DNA of 64,000 bases from an uncultured Muribaculaceae bacterium (GTDB lineage: Bacteria > Bacteroidota > Bacteroidia > Bacteroidales > Muribaculaceae). Where the stretch lies: contig CAJTPK010000007.1 of the NCBI GenBank assembly GCA_910578075.1, forward strand, positions 69,451 to 133,450, given 5' to 3'. The position numbers were made by a program, and so were the translations under genes. Positions 47,201 through 55,939 of this stretch are shown here, one piece after another (within the stretch, counting starts at the first letter, position 1; every line of letters starts with the position of its first letter). The notes under the pieces were generated by a model. It saw nothing but the letters and a program-made list of their open reading frames with translations, was not told the DNA's origin and searched no databases.

Positions 47201-47305
47201 CCCGAACGTCCTCAGAACGACGGGGGTGCAATAGACACCGGTATCGACTGGACTTCTTATCCCAATCCCCGCACTTTCCTATTCGGAGTGGACTTCAAAT
47301 TCTGA
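44291..47305 (+). CDS. SusC-family TonB-dependent oligosaccharide transporter
   Basis: SusC-type barrels import oligosaccharides through the outer membrane with SusD as lid. The 1004 residues have a signal peptide (ending AHAQ), a CarboxypepD_reg-like domain (about 22-95, GTVTDQQGEPLIGATV), a TonB box region EDLVVVGYG and a plug (about 115-225, with GSAPLYVVDGVPI and DASSAAIYGTRGSNGVILI). A 22-strand barrel ends NPRTFLFGVDFKF. There is no extra N-terminal sigma-regulator signalling domain, consistent with HTCS control. Confidence 0.95.
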   Translation: MKRYIIVILTALMAVCAHAQTRISGTVTDQQGEPLIGATVSTAGGGAVTDLEGRYSITAQPKGSLTFSYVGYKTQTVKIEGRTTIDIVMEENSEVLEDLVVVGYGVAKKSDLTSSISTVKGSQITEVTTGNPMDALQGKVNGVQITSGGGPGTAPKVIIRGITTVNGSAPLYVVDGVPIGTDINFLNSGDIESMEVLKDASSAAIYGTRGSNGVILITTKKGSEGKTRFNLSASVGFQTLKKPAMAGAGEYEKVINARYTNDGSSPLWNSPKTGYTDGEGTDWWDTVVNKTALIQNYQLGMSGGSSKYTYNLSLGYFHNASQFDYGYWDKLNIRLNTEYKFNKYVLAGINLAPRMESWDDSPSDFGSILAMDPTTPVFKPEDQWVHNVYDNYQRSYNNSTWNPAANIARSNGHSREFGMFLDPYIQLMPVKGLTVRTQFGVNARFRRTDGFTPQFFIDPQEQEVYNKASRKMTQNLDWNWTNTVNYTNTFAEKHNINAVVGFTAEKFADYWVYGSRDAVPGNSDTLQEVHAGTLNQNADGNTSYNTLISYLARAMYNFDGRYYLTASVRVDGSSKFAKGNKYATFPSVSAAWRISNEAFMRNQDVVNNLKLRLGWGRVGNQNIDSSAYLTLLDSKDAVIGGVRVPGTAISSVGNNQLRWETVEDFDLGLDMSFLDSRLEVTADVYRKKSHDMLYKKENILSLGYPNWNGAVTMNIGKMQATGWEVSVSWRDRVGDFSYNAGVNLSGVKNKAVKLSGDGPVLKSDFNMDKIIRNEDGGEISRFYGFVADGIFQNWADVKSHTDEHGNLIQPNARPGDIRFLDLNNNGTIDDGDKTYIGNAYPKLMLGFNLALNWRNWDFSTNFYGTFGNDVFNTTKRRYSGAGNDNTWAGAWEKSWRGEGTSNDLPRLSASDPNQNYNRVSSFYVEDGSYFRCKMMQLGYTIPEKLLRGMKLRVYVSAQNLFTISRYSGMDPERPQNDGGAIDTGIDWTSYPNPRTFLFGVDFKF

Positions 47306-47312
47306 CAACAAT

Positions 47313-48938
47313 ATGAAAAAATTACATATCTTACCTTTCCTTCTCCTTGCATTCAGCCTCGGAGCCTGCAACGACTTCCTCGATGAGGATATCCGCGGAC
47401 AGGAGAACCTCGACACATATTTCGTTGACGAGGAGAGTGCAGAGGCTTTCATAGCCGGATGCTATAACACAGTGTCTAACTATACATGGTGGACAGCAGA
47501 GAGAATGTGGATTCTCGCTGATATGTGCACCGATGATTACTGGATGGGCAATACCGGTCAAAATCAAGAGGAATACATATCTTTGGCACACTATCAGGGA
47601 GTGGGACAGAGCAACGGCAGTATCTCCGACTTCTGGCAATACAGATACAAGGGGATTCTGAGCTGCAACATCGCTCTTGATCGTCTTCCCGGTGTCGACA
47701 TGGATCCCAAACGCAAGGAGCGTCTTATAGCTGAGGCTAAGTTCCTGCGTGGATACCTCTACTTCGAATTGGTGAAGAATTTCGGAGGTGTGCCACTCGT
47801 CACAGGTTTCCTACTCCCCCACCAGGCGCAGGAAATCACACGGTCGAGCATCCAGGAATGCTATGCATTCATCGAGAAAGATTTCTCCGATGCTGCGGCT
47901 GCCCTTCCAACTCGCGGTGAACTTGCAGCTTCCGAAATCGGACGCGCCACATCTGGCGCCGCTCTCGGATTCCTCGGCAAAGTGCAGGTATACAATGGTG
48001 AATTCGCGGCAGCAAAGGAGACTCTCGGCAAACTCATACTCACAAAGCAATATAAGCTTATGCCTGACTTCGGCCAGGTATGGAATATCGACTATGAAAA
48101 CAATCAGGAGTCACTCTTTGAGGTGCAGAACATCTACGACGAGACGTATAAACTTGGTGGCAACATACCGATGATCAGCGGCAACCGCAACAGCGGCGAC
48201 ATGGATGGCTGGGGATGGGGCGTTCCTACCTCAAACCTTGAGAATGCCTTCATTGAAGCAGGTGACACAGAGCGTCTTGCCTGGACAATAATCAAAAGCG
48301 GTGATAAGACTGTCGCCGGCGAAAGTAACCTTGCCGGCCTTGTAGCCAAGCAGGGCGACCGCAACGGTGACGGAAGTTATTATGTCAATCCTGCCGACAA
48401 CAAATCCCAGCGTGTTAGCCGAAAGTATTACATCCCTTTCGACAAGCGTCCTGCAAAGTTCGACAAAGAGGGATTGTCGCCTCTTAACCATATCATCCTG
48501 CGCTATGCCGATATCCTCCTCCTTTACGCCGAGGCTTGCAATGAGACCGGTGACGATGTCAACTCCCGCAAAGCCCTCAATGAGGTAAGGGAACGTGTGC
48601 ATCTCTCAACGGTAACAAGCTCCGGCACAGCGCTCCGCGATGATATCCGCCGCGAACGTCGTCTCGAGCTTGCCACAGAATCACAGCGTCTATATGATAT
48701 CCGCCGCTGGACAGACGACAACGGCAAGAAGATGGCATGCAATCTTTTCGGTCCCAACGGCACTTTCGTCCTATGGAACACCGGATCAACCGCTGATGCC
48801 GCAGAGGCTGCCAATCAGAAGGAAGCGTCCGACAAGGGAATATCTTTCAATGAGAGTCGCGATCTTGTTTTCCCGATTCCACTTTATGAAATCACCATGT
48901 CGGAGGGGCGCATTGTCCAGAATCCCGGATGGCAGTAA
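47313..48938 (+). CDS. SusD-family glycan-binding lipoprotein
   Basis: SusD proteins cap the SusC barrel and bind the incoming glycan. The 541 residues start with lipobox SLGAC (Cys19), followed by NDFLDEDIRG, the usual SusD opening. TPR-like helices follow (AEAKFLRGYLYFELVKNFGGVPL, residues about 140-165), then the C-terminal RagB/SusD half with LRYADILLLYAEACNETG and RRERRLELATESQRLYDIRRW. It lies 7 bp after susC. Confidence 0.95.
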   Translation: MKKLHILPFLLLAFSLGACNDFLDEDIRGQENLDTYFVDEESAEAFIAGCYNTVSNYTWWTAERMWILADMCTDDYWMGNTGQNQEEYISLAHYQGVGQSNGSISDFWQYRYKGILSCNIALDRLPGVDMDPKRKERLIAEAKFLRGYLYFELVKNFGGVPLVTGFLLPHQAQEITRSSIQECYAFIEKDFSDAAAALPTRGELAASEIGRATSGAALGFLGKVQVYNGEFAAAKETLGKLILTKQYKLMPDFGQVWNIDYENNQESLFEVQNIYDETYKLGGNIPMISGNRNSGDMDGWGWGVPTSNLENAFIEAGDTERLAWTIIKSGDKTVAGESNLAGLVAKQGDRNGDGSYYVNPADNKSQRVSRKYYIPFDKRPAKFDKEGLSPLNHIILRYADILLLYAEACNETGDDVNSRKALNEVRERVHLSTVTSSGTALRDDIRRERRLELATESQRLYDIRRWTDDNGKKMACNLFGPNGTFVLWNTGSTADAAEAANQKEASDKGISFNESRDLVFPIPLYEITMSEGRIVQNPGWQ

Positions 48939-48972
48939 ACAAGAGTCCGTATAATATAAAATTTCAGACACA

Positions 48973-50583
48973 ATGAAATCATTCAATATAATTGCTGCAC
49001 TTTTTGTAAGCACAGTCGCCATGACCGGATGCAGCGACAATGCGTATGATCCGGGAGATCCGAAACCCGGACTTCCGGCAGAGGCATATGCCGTAGATAA
49101 GGATGTGACCATCGATGCCACCAGAACATATCAGACAATAGCAGGTTTCGGAGCTTCCGACTGCTGGATGTGTCAGTGGGTTGGACGCGATTGGAAATCC
49201 GGACGTCAGAGAATGGCGGAACTTCTTTTCTCACAGGTTGTAGAAGATGGACAGCCCAAAGGTATAGGTCTGTCAATGTGGCGCGTTAACGCCGGAGCAG
49301 GTTCTGCCGAGAAGGGAGATGCCTCCGGAATAACCACTGTTCACCGTCGTGCGGAAAGTTTCATGGGGTCGGATGGGAAATATGATTGGAGCAAATGCGA
49401 GGGACAGCGCTTTTTCATGGAGCAGGCAAAAGCTATGGGAACAGAGAGATTCGTGCTTTTCAGCAACAGTCCTCTGGTACAGTGGACCTATAACGGGCAA
49501 GGACGCTCCGACCGCGGCAACAACTCCAATCTGCTCAATTCCCGCTATGACGATTTCGCTGATTATCTGGCAGACGTAGTAGCGCATTTCAATGCGGAGG
49601 GATACAATTTCACCCATATCTCCCCTATCAATGAGCCACAAGGCACCTGGAACGGTCATGACCAGGAGGGTTCCGGATGGACAATAGAACAGTCAGCCAA
49701 GCTTGCCCGTGAGCTTGACCGCGCTCTTACCGACCGCTCACTGAACACCGATATCCTTCTTGCCGAATGCGACCGCTGGCGCTATTTCACCACAGAAGAC
49801 ACTTGGCAATGGAGCGACAAAGACATGGCCGACGCATACTGGAATCCATCGTCAAGCTCATATATCGGCGACCTGAAGCATTTCAAACGCCTTATCGGCG
49901 CCCACAGCTATTGGACCGACACATCTTGGGACGAGATGAGAACCGTACGCGCAAGCGTAGCACGCAAGGCTGCGCAATATGGCGCCGAGGTGTGGCAGAC
50001 TGAATGGTGTATGCTGGGCGACGAGCACGATCGGGATGAATATTCCGGTCATGGAAGCGCATCAGACATGGAGCGTGCGCTCTACATGACCCGTATCATC
50101 CATAATGACATGACTGTGGCAAACTGTGCATCCTGGAGCTATTGGGTAGCCATGGACCAACGACTGCAACACAGCAACCGCTGGCTTCTCATATACCTTG
50201 ACATGGTAGGAGGCACCAATGGCTCAGTATTCGATGGAGAAGGCACATTCGCTGCCGCACACACATTATGGGCTCTTGGAAACTACAGCCTCTTCGTGCG
50301 CCCCGGGTTCAAACGTGTCGACCTCACCACTGCTGAAAACCGCAATTTCTTCGGTTCTGCCTATCTCTCGGCAGATGCCAAGCGTCTGGTAGCTGTTTAC
50401 ACCAACTACAGCGAGAAACCGGTAAGGCTCCATACATCCCTCGAGGGTATGGCTGGAAAACCATCGTCACTGAAATCCTACACCACTTCCGCTTCAAAAA
50501 CACTTACGGAAGCTACCTTGACACCCGGCGAGGATCTCATCCTTGATCCTCAGAGCGTCACAACATTTGTTTACGATCTATAA
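48973..50583 (+). CDS. GH30-family glycoside hydrolase lipoprotein
   Basis: The 536 residues have lipobox MTGC (Cys20) followed by the acidic SDNAYDPGD, so the enzyme is probably surface-exposed. A GH30 (beta/alpha)8 barrel starts at QTIAGFGASDCWMCQWVG. The acid/base is Glu221 (SPINEPQG) and the nucleophile Glu344 (WQTEWCM). A C-terminal beta-sandwich follows (about 440-536). GH30 members cut beta-1,6-galactan, beta-1,6-glucan or xylan. The GH2 neighbour and the start motif suggest beta-1,6-galactan, as in type II arabinogalactan; this is an inference. No GH43 or GH35 accompanies it. Confidence 0.88.
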   Translation: MKSFNIIAALFVSTVAMTGCSDNAYDPGDPKPGLPAEAYAVDKDVTIDATRTYQTIAGFGASDCWMCQWVGRDWKSGRQRMAELLFSQVVEDGQPKGIGLSMWRVNAGAGSAEKGDASGITTVHRRAESFMGSDGKYDWSKCEGQRFFMEQAKAMGTERFVLFSNSPLVQWTYNGQGRSDRGNNSNLLNSRYDDFADYLADVVAHFNAEGYNFTHISPINEPQGTWNGHDQEGSGWTIEQSAKLARELDRALTDRSLNTDILLAECDRWRYFTTEDTWQWSDKDMADAYWNPSSSSYIGDLKHFKRLIGAHSYWTDTSWDEMRTVRASVARKAAQYGAEVWQTEWCMLGDEHDRDEYSGHGSASDMERALYMTRIIHNDMTVANCASWSYWVAMDQRLQHSNRWLLIYLDMVGGTNGSVFDGEGTFAAAHTLWALGNYSLFVRPGFKRVDLTTAENRNFFGSAYLSADAKRLVAVYTNYSEKPVRLHTSLEGMAGKPSSLKSYTTSASKTLTEATLTPGEDLILDPQSVTTFVYDL

Positions 50584-50589
50584 AAAATC

Positions 50590-53025
50590 ATGGGTAAAAG
50601 AAACGTTTCAGGTTATCACCACGCCAAAAGCCTCCGCGCGCTGTCAGCCTTTGCGCTGACAGCCGCCATGGCTCCGGCAGCCCTCGGTCAGCTTTCATTC
50701 GGCAATGCTGAAAATTTCAATTCCGGATGGAAGTTTGAACTGTGTCGCGATTCCATCGCTCCGTCAGAAATTGAATTCGACGATTCTTCATGGCGGGGAC
50801 TCTCCCTGCCGCATGACTGGAGCGTAGAGAGCCGTCCGTCACCTTCGTTACATTCTTGCACGGGATATTTTCCGGGAGGAATGGGATGGTATCGCAAGCA
50901 CTTCACAGTCAGCGACAGCATGCCTGTGCATTACATCTGCTTCGAGGGTGTCTACAACCGCAGCGAGGTCTATGTAAACGGCACACTTGTTGGTAAGCGT
51001 CCGAATGGATATGTCTCTTTTTATTATGACATAACACCTTATCTTCGTCTGGGCGACAATGTCGTGGCGGTGAAAGTCGACCATACACGCGAGGCAGATT
51101 CCCGTTGGTACACAGGCTCGGGAATCTATCGCGATGTATATCTCATCTCAGCGGGTGATACACACCTGTCGCCATGGGGACTGGGATGGAAAGCAAAGTC
51201 TATCACACCCTCCAAGGCTACAGTCGAGGTGGAATATTCCGCTGATATCAAACCCGGAACAAAGGGATTGGCTGCTGAGATTTTCATTAAAGACAATGAA
51301 GGGAAGATAGTGGCCAAAGGACGCAGTGCACTATCCGGCGATGCGGGAAAGATGACTGTAAACATCTCCCGGCCGCAATTATGGGATATAGATTCCCCAT
51401 ATTTATATTCACTGGAGTTGAATCTATTGAAAAATGGGAAATGTATTGACAGCGCATCATGCAATTTGGGATTGCGCACTCTGGAGTTTGATCCCGACAA
51501 AGGATTCTCTCTCAACGGACGCAACCGCAAAGTCAAAGGGGTATGCCTCCACCATGATGCAGGGGTGTTGGGTGCTGTAGTTCCAAAACAAGTATGGAAA
51601 CGCCGTCTTCAGCAACTCAAGTCGGTAGGAGTAAACGCCATCCGCATGAGCCATAACCCGCAGGCTCCGGCTGTCTACGACCTTTGCGATGAATTAGGTC
51701 TTTTAGTGATGGACGAAGCAAGCGATGAATGGGAATTCCCCAAGCGTAAATGGCTTGAGGGATGGAACAAAGGCACACCGGGTTTTCAAGGTTCTTTCGA
51801 TTTCTTCGAGGAATGGATCGAGCGCGATGTGGCGGATATGGTGCGCCGCGACCGCAACCATCCCTGCGTGGCGTTCTGGAGCATCGGTAACGAAGTTGAC
51901 TATCCGAACGACCCCTATTCCCACCCGATTCTCGACAACGCGAGCATCAACCAGCAAAACTACGGTGGATATGACCCGAAAGCCCCTTCGGCCATGCGTA
52001 TCGGGGAGATTGCGATGAGACTTGCTCCGATAGTCCGTGCCATAGATGACTCCCGACCTGTTACAGGCGCGCTTGCCGGTGTAGTCATGTCAAACCAGAC
52101 TGCATATCCTGATGCGGTGGATATCGTAGGATATAATTACACAGAAGACCGCTACCACACAGATCATGAACTTTATCCCAAGCGGGTGATCTACGGCAGC
52201 GAAAATGGTCAAGGTTACAGCCAGTGGCTTGCAGTCCGCGATAATGACCATATCTTCGGTCAATTCCTCTGGACAGGCACCGACTACCTCGGAGAAGCCG
52301 GAGCATGGCCATCACGGGGATTGGGGACAGGTCTACTTGATTTCGGAAGTTTTGTAAAACCGCGTGGCAAATTCCGGGCCGCTCTATGGAGAGAAGATCC
52401 GGTTGCATACTTAGGCACTTACAGGCGCGGAGAAACAGACCCCGGGCTCTGGATCGATGCGCCCAGTGTATGGAACTACGAAGATGGTGACTTTGTGCGC
52501 GTGGTATGTTACACCAATGCACATTCAGCCCGGTTGCTGCTGGACGGTGCAGAAGTCGGAGCGATCAAACCATATAATGATACAGAGGGCATAATCCACT
52601 GGGATATACCCTACTCACCCGGACGCCTCACTGTGGAGGCAATGGATGCCGACGGCAAGGTAATAGCAAGTGATGAGCTTCTCACAACGGGACATCCGTT
52701 CGCTCTCAGAGCCACAGCAGACACCGACATCCTTGACTCTGACAATCCACTCGCACACGTGACTGTGGAAGTGGTTGACAAAGATGGCAATCTTGTTCCT
52801 CTGGCCGACAACATGGTCTCTTGCCACCTCACGGGAGACGGTTCATTGCTGGGAGTGGAAGGCACAGGCAATCACGACATGTCGCATCCACGCGACAGAA
52901 GCAGACGCGTCTGCAATGGCCGACTTCTGGCTTACGTTAGCCGCAACAATTCGGCAGGGGAAGTGAAGCTCCGTTTCTCTTCGCCAATGCTTAAATCAAC
53001 AGAAATCACTTTAACAACTAAATAA
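50590..53025 (+). CDS. GH2-family beta-galactosidase-like enzyme
   Basis: The 811 residues have a signal peptide ending ALGQ and no lipobox, so the enzyme is probably periplasmic. GH2 domains are in order: sugar-binding (about 45-190, SLPHDWSVES and GCYFPGG-type GYFPGGMGWYRK), Ig-like (200-300), a TIM barrel (300-610) and C-terminal Big_4/DUF4982-like domains. Acid/base is Glu435 (WSIGNEVD) and nucleophile Glu538 (YGSENGQG). GH2 with this layout is usually an exo-beta-galactosidase and would trim oligosaccharides brought in by SusCD. It starts 6 bp after the GH30 gene. Confidence 0.9.
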   Translation: MGKRNVSGYHHAKSLRALSAFALTAAMAPAALGQLSFGNAENFNSGWKFELCRDSIAPSEIEFDDSSWRGLSLPHDWSVESRPSPSLHSCTGYFPGGMGWYRKHFTVSDSMPVHYICFEGVYNRSEVYVNGTLVGKRPNGYVSFYYDITPYLRLGDNVVAVKVDHTREADSRWYTGSGIYRDVYLISAGDTHLSPWGLGWKAKSITPSKATVEVEYSADIKPGTKGLAAEIFIKDNEGKIVAKGRSALSGDAGKMTVNISRPQLWDIDSPYLYSLELNLLKNGKCIDSASCNLGLRTLEFDPDKGFSLNGRNRKVKGVCLHHDAGVLGAVVPKQVWKRRLQQLKSVGVNAIRMSHNPQAPAVYDLCDELGLLVMDEASDEWEFPKRKWLEGWNKGTPGFQGSFDFFEEWIERDVADMVRRDRNHPCVAFWSIGNEVDYPNDPYSHPILDNASINQQNYGGYDPKAPSAMRIGEIAMRLAPIVRAIDDSRPVTGALAGVVMSNQTAYPDAVDIVGYNYTEDRYHTDHELYPKRVIYGSENGQGYSQWLAVRDNDHIFGQFLWTGTDYLGEAGAWPSRGLGTGLLDFGSFVKPRGKFRAALWREDPVAYLGTYRRGETDPGLWIDAPSVWNYEDGDFVRVVCYTNAHSARLLLDGAEVGAIKPYNDTEGIIHWDIPYSPGRLTVEAMDADGKVIASDELLTTGHPFALRATADTDILDSDNPLAHVTVEVVDKDGNLVPLADNMVSCHLTGDGSLLGVEGTGNHDMSHPRDRSRRVCNGRLLAYVSRNNSAGEVKLRFSSPMLKSTEITLTTK

Positions 53026-53033
53026 AGAAAATT

Positions 53034-53900
53034 ATGAGAAAAATTTTCCTTACCGCCCTCGCGGGCATCGCAGTGGCTTCGGCCGCAAACGCAGTAGTAG
53101 CAGACCGTCTTTGGATCATCGGAGATCCTGCCGGTGGCTGGGATCCTACCAAAGGTATCGAATTGACCAAGACTTCTGAAGGTGTGTTTGAATACGACCT
53201 TAAAATCACTTCCGAAAAAAGTGGCTTCGGATTTGTTGACCAACTCGCGGCAGAAGGCGACTGGACCACTCTTAATGCTCACCGCTACGTGGCTCCTTCA
53301 AGCGGATATATGCCTGTGATCGGAGAGAATTCAATGGAATACGCCACTTCCGACTATTGCTGGGATCTCCCCACTGGAGAGTATAAGCTGACTGTCGACA
53401 CAAAAAATATGAAACTTATCCTTGCCGGTGATGAGCCTGTCGTAAAACCTGCCGCTCTCTATTTCCTTGGAGATACAAATGATTGGACCGCCTCTCCCGA
53501 ATATGCGTTTACTTCAGATGACAATGTGGTGCATACATTCAAAGCGACTGTGATCCGCAGTGCGGAAGACTGCACATTCAAGATCGCGACAAATGGCTGG
53601 GCCACTGAATATTCCAATGGCAAAAAGGATATGAAAGCCGGTAACACCTACCCTATCGGTCCCGGCAAAGGTGTGGAAAACATGGGCTTCGCGGAAGATA
53701 TCGAGGATGCTACACTCATCCTTGACACCAAGGCAATGACACTTACTGTCCTTTCCGGTTCTTCCGCTGTCACAGAAATCGCAGCAGATGAAAATGCTCC
53801 TGTCGAATATTACAATCTTCAGGGTGTACGCCTCTCCAACCCCAAGGGGCTTGTAATCCGCAAGCAGGGCTCCAACGTGACAAAAACCATTATCCGCTAA
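53034..53900 (+). CDS. SusE/SusF-like protein with T9SS-like C-terminus
   Basis: The 288 residues have a type I signal peptide (about 1-21, ANA) and no lipobox. Two SusE/F-type beta-sandwich repeats follow: LWIIGDPAGGWDPTKGIEL (about 24-125) and LYFLGDTNDWTASPEYAF (about 138-235). The last 45 residues (VEYYNLQGVRLSNPKGLVIR...TIIR) resemble the tail seen on the large secreted proteins at 56959-63604 and may be a T9SS sorting domain. PUL binding proteins are normally lipid-anchored, so this one would reach the surface by a different route. It is the last PUL gene, 8 bp after GH2, and a terminator follows. Confidence 0.8.
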   Translation: MRKIFLTALAGIAVASAANAVVADRLWIIGDPAGGWDPTKGIELTKTSEGVFEYDLKITSEKSGFGFVDQLAAEGDWTTLNAHRYVAPSSGYMPVIGENSMEYATSDYCWDLPTGEYKLTVDTKNMKLILAGDEPVVKPAALYFLGDTNDWTASPEYAFTSDDNVVHTFKATVIRSAEDCTFKIATNGWATEYSNGKKDMKAGNTYPIGPGKGVENMGFAEDIEDATLILDTKAMTLTVLSGSSAVTEIAADENAPVEYYNLQGVRLSNPKGLVIRKQGSNVTKTIIR

Positions 53901-53916
53901 ATCTGACTTATCGAAA

Positions 53917-53951
53917 AAAAATGGGCAGCCCGGATTGAGCTGCCCATTTTT
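53917..53951. terminator. Bidirectional terminator after the PUL
   Basis: A perfect 13-bp stem (53917-53929 with 53939-53951) includes ATGGGCAGC and its complement and is flanked by A- and T-runs. It serves the PUL on the + strand and the transporter on the - strand. Confidence 0.92.
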
Positions 53952-53966
53952 GTATCCTGAAAAATC

Positions 53967-55481
53967 TCAGAAGAGACCGTTGATTCCGCTGAATATGAGA
54001 ACCAGATAGCCTAACACAAGGCCGATGACACCCATGATCAGACCGGTAATCACCATATATTTCTGCTTGATGAAACCGGTGGCGTCGGCAAGTGCATTCG
54101 GAGGTGTTGAGATCGGAAGCACCATAGCAAGCGATGAGCAGATTGCAACACCAATCAGAAGGGTTGCCACTCCGCCAAACGATGCCAGAGAGTCCGCCAT
54201 GGATGTGCCGGCAATAGCGAGAATAGGCACAAACAATGCAGCTGTCGCCGTGTGGCTGATGAAGTTGGCCATGAGATAGCACAACAGTCCTGAACCGATG
54301 ATGACAACCAATGGAGACCATTCGCCGAATGGGATAGCGGCTATAAGATGCTCCGCGAGACCTGACTGACGCATTGCCACGCCAAGGGCGAAAGCACCCG
54401 CGATCATCCAGAGAATACTCCAGGATATCTGCTCAAGGTCGCGTTTTGTGATCACGCCGGCTATACAGAGCACTCCCACAGGAAGCATTGCCACAACATT
54501 GGCATTCACTCCGGTGATAGAGTCTGTGAGCCAAAGGCCTACCGTAACGGCAAATGTAATATACACAACAACATCCCTCCAACTGCTCTCATGGTGAGAT
54601 TCAATCTGAAGATGGATAGTCTTCTGCTTGAATGGGAAAAGCTTGCGGAGCACCATCCACGCGATAAACAGAAGCACCAGTGTGAAAGGCACCATCACCA
54701 TCATCCATTGACCGAAACCTATTCCGAGATCCATACCGGCAGGATCGTTTAGAAATTTAAGGGCGATCGCGTTCGGAGGTGTACCGATAGGAGTGCCGAT
54801 ACCTCCGATATTGGCACCGACCGGGATAGCGAGAGCAAGACCGATCTTACCTTTGCCGTCGGCAGGAAGGGCCTTTAATACCGGAGCGAGGAAAGTAAGC
54901 ATCATCGCAGCTGTGGCGGTGTTACTTATAAACATGGAGAAAATAGCTGTCACCAAAAGGAAGCCAAGCAATACATTCTCGGATTTCGTGCCGAACGGAG
55001 CGAGCATCACCTTCGCGAGTTTCACATCCAGACCGCTCTTTGTGGCAGCGATGGCAATGATGAAACCTCCGATGAAAAGCATGATGGTAGGATCCGCGAA
55101 ACAGTGGAGAATAGCTGTGTTGCTGACAAGATTACTGAATTTCACTCCGGCGGCATCCGTCTGGAAGAACCATAATCCGCTGTCGGAAGTGCCGAAAAGC
55201 AAAAGAACCACCACAACAAGGGAAGTTGTCCATGCCGACACCACATCAAAGAGCCACATGAGGGCGGCAAACGCGAAAATCGCGATCACGCGGTGCTCAA
55301 CAGGGTTCAGATCCGGCAATCCGTACCAAGCGGATGGAGCGATCCAGAGGAAAAGAGGAATCGCGATAGCGAAAAAAAGTTTCAATGCCTTAAGACCCAG
55401 AGGATTCTTGTTTTTCCTATGGTCTTTTTTCCATTGATGATAAGCCTCCACAAGGTGGAAGCCATGAAAAATCGTAAACAT
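53967..55481 (-). CDS. DASS-family (SLC13) anion:sodium symporter
   Basis: The family imports dicarboxylates, citrate or sulfate with sodium. The 504-residue protein has about 12 membrane segments and two Ser-Asn-Thr-type substrate/sodium loops, ISNTATAAMM (about residue 188) and ISHTATAALFVP (about residue 415). Each is followed by a GTPPNA- or STPPNA-type motif (IGTPIGTPPNAIAL and ISTPPNALADA). The second loop has SHT instead of SNT, a common variation. C4-dicarboxylate transport (succinate, fumarate) is the most usual role in Bacteroidetes, but the substrate is not certain. Confidence 0.9.
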   Translation of the reverse strand: MFTIFHGFHLVEAYHQWKKDHRKNKNPLGLKALKLFFAIAIPLFLWIAPSAWYGLPDLNPVEHRVIAIFAFAALMWLFDVVSAWTTSLVVVVLLLFGTSDSGLWFFQTDAAGVKFSNLVSNTAILHCFADPTIMLFIGGFIIAIAATKSGLDVKLAKVMLAPFGTKSENVLLGFLLVTAIFSMFISNTATAAMMLTFLAPVLKALPADGKGKIGLALAIPVGANIGGIGTPIGTPPNAIALKFLNDPAGMDLGIGFGQWMMVMVPFTLVLLFIAWMVLRKLFPFKQKTIHLQIESHHESSWRDVVVYITFAVTVGLWLTDSITGVNANVVAMLPVGVLCIAGVITKRDLEQISWSILWMIAGAFALGVAMRQSGLAEHLIAAIPFGEWSPLVVIIGSGLLCYLMANFISHTATAALFVPILAIAGTSMADSLASFGGVATLLIGVAICSSLAMVLPISTPPNALADATGFIKQKYMVITGLIMGVIGLVLGYLVLIFSGINGLF

Positions 55482-55517
55482 GACTTAGGATAATTAAATA
55501 AAACTATATGAATATTA

Positions 55518-55560
55518 GGTTATAATCGCTTATAATGTTTGGTTATAATCACTTATAATG
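55518..55560. repeat. Two 20-bp direct repeats before the transporter gene
   Basis: GGTTATAATCGCTTATAATG (55518-55537) is repeated with one change at 55541-55560. It is related to the AACCATTATAACC repeats near the window end. It lies between the small membrane protein and the DASS gene. Confidence 0.6.
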
Positions 55561-55562
55561 GT

Positions 55563-55928
55563 TCAATACAGTCCGCTATCGGAAGGTATTGTGTCGGAGA
55601 GTATATCGCGCGTCGCTGCCGGAGATGCATCACGTCGGCTTGCAAATCTCCCGGATCTCGCTGATTTCGATAATCTCGCTGACTTGGAGGATTTCGCTGA
55701 CTTTGCCGAGCCGTTTCTGTTGCGCGTCCGCCGTTGAGTGGCGGCACTTGCAGTGCCGCGGGCATCATCCCCAGCCACGCTATCGGCATTCATCTCCAAT
55801 GTCTCCACCTTGGCTGGCAACTTCTCATCCTCGCGCATCCTCCTCGCTCCGAGTCCCCACACCAAGGCACCGAACAGAAGCACACATATCAGGAGCGTCC
55901 ACGCCCCTTTTCTCTCATTAGCACGCAC
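55563..55928 (-). CDS. Small single-pass membrane protein, unknown
   Basis: The 121 residues have one membrane helix (about 9-28, WTLLICVLLFGALVWGLGA) followed by a basic, low-complexity stretch with repeated SAKS/SARS units (about 70-95). It begins at GTG 11 bp after trmD on the same strand, which supports expression. Competing frames on the other strand show no domain. I do not recognise the family, and the composition could still mean a spurious frame. Confidence 0.5.
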   Translation of the reverse strand: MRANERKGAWTLLICVLLFGALVWGLGARRMREDEKLPAKVETLEMNADSVAGDDARGTASAATQRRTRNRNGSAKSAKSSKSARLSKSARSGRFASRRDASPAATRDILSDTIPSDSGLY

Positions 55929-55939
55929 GATAAAAATTT

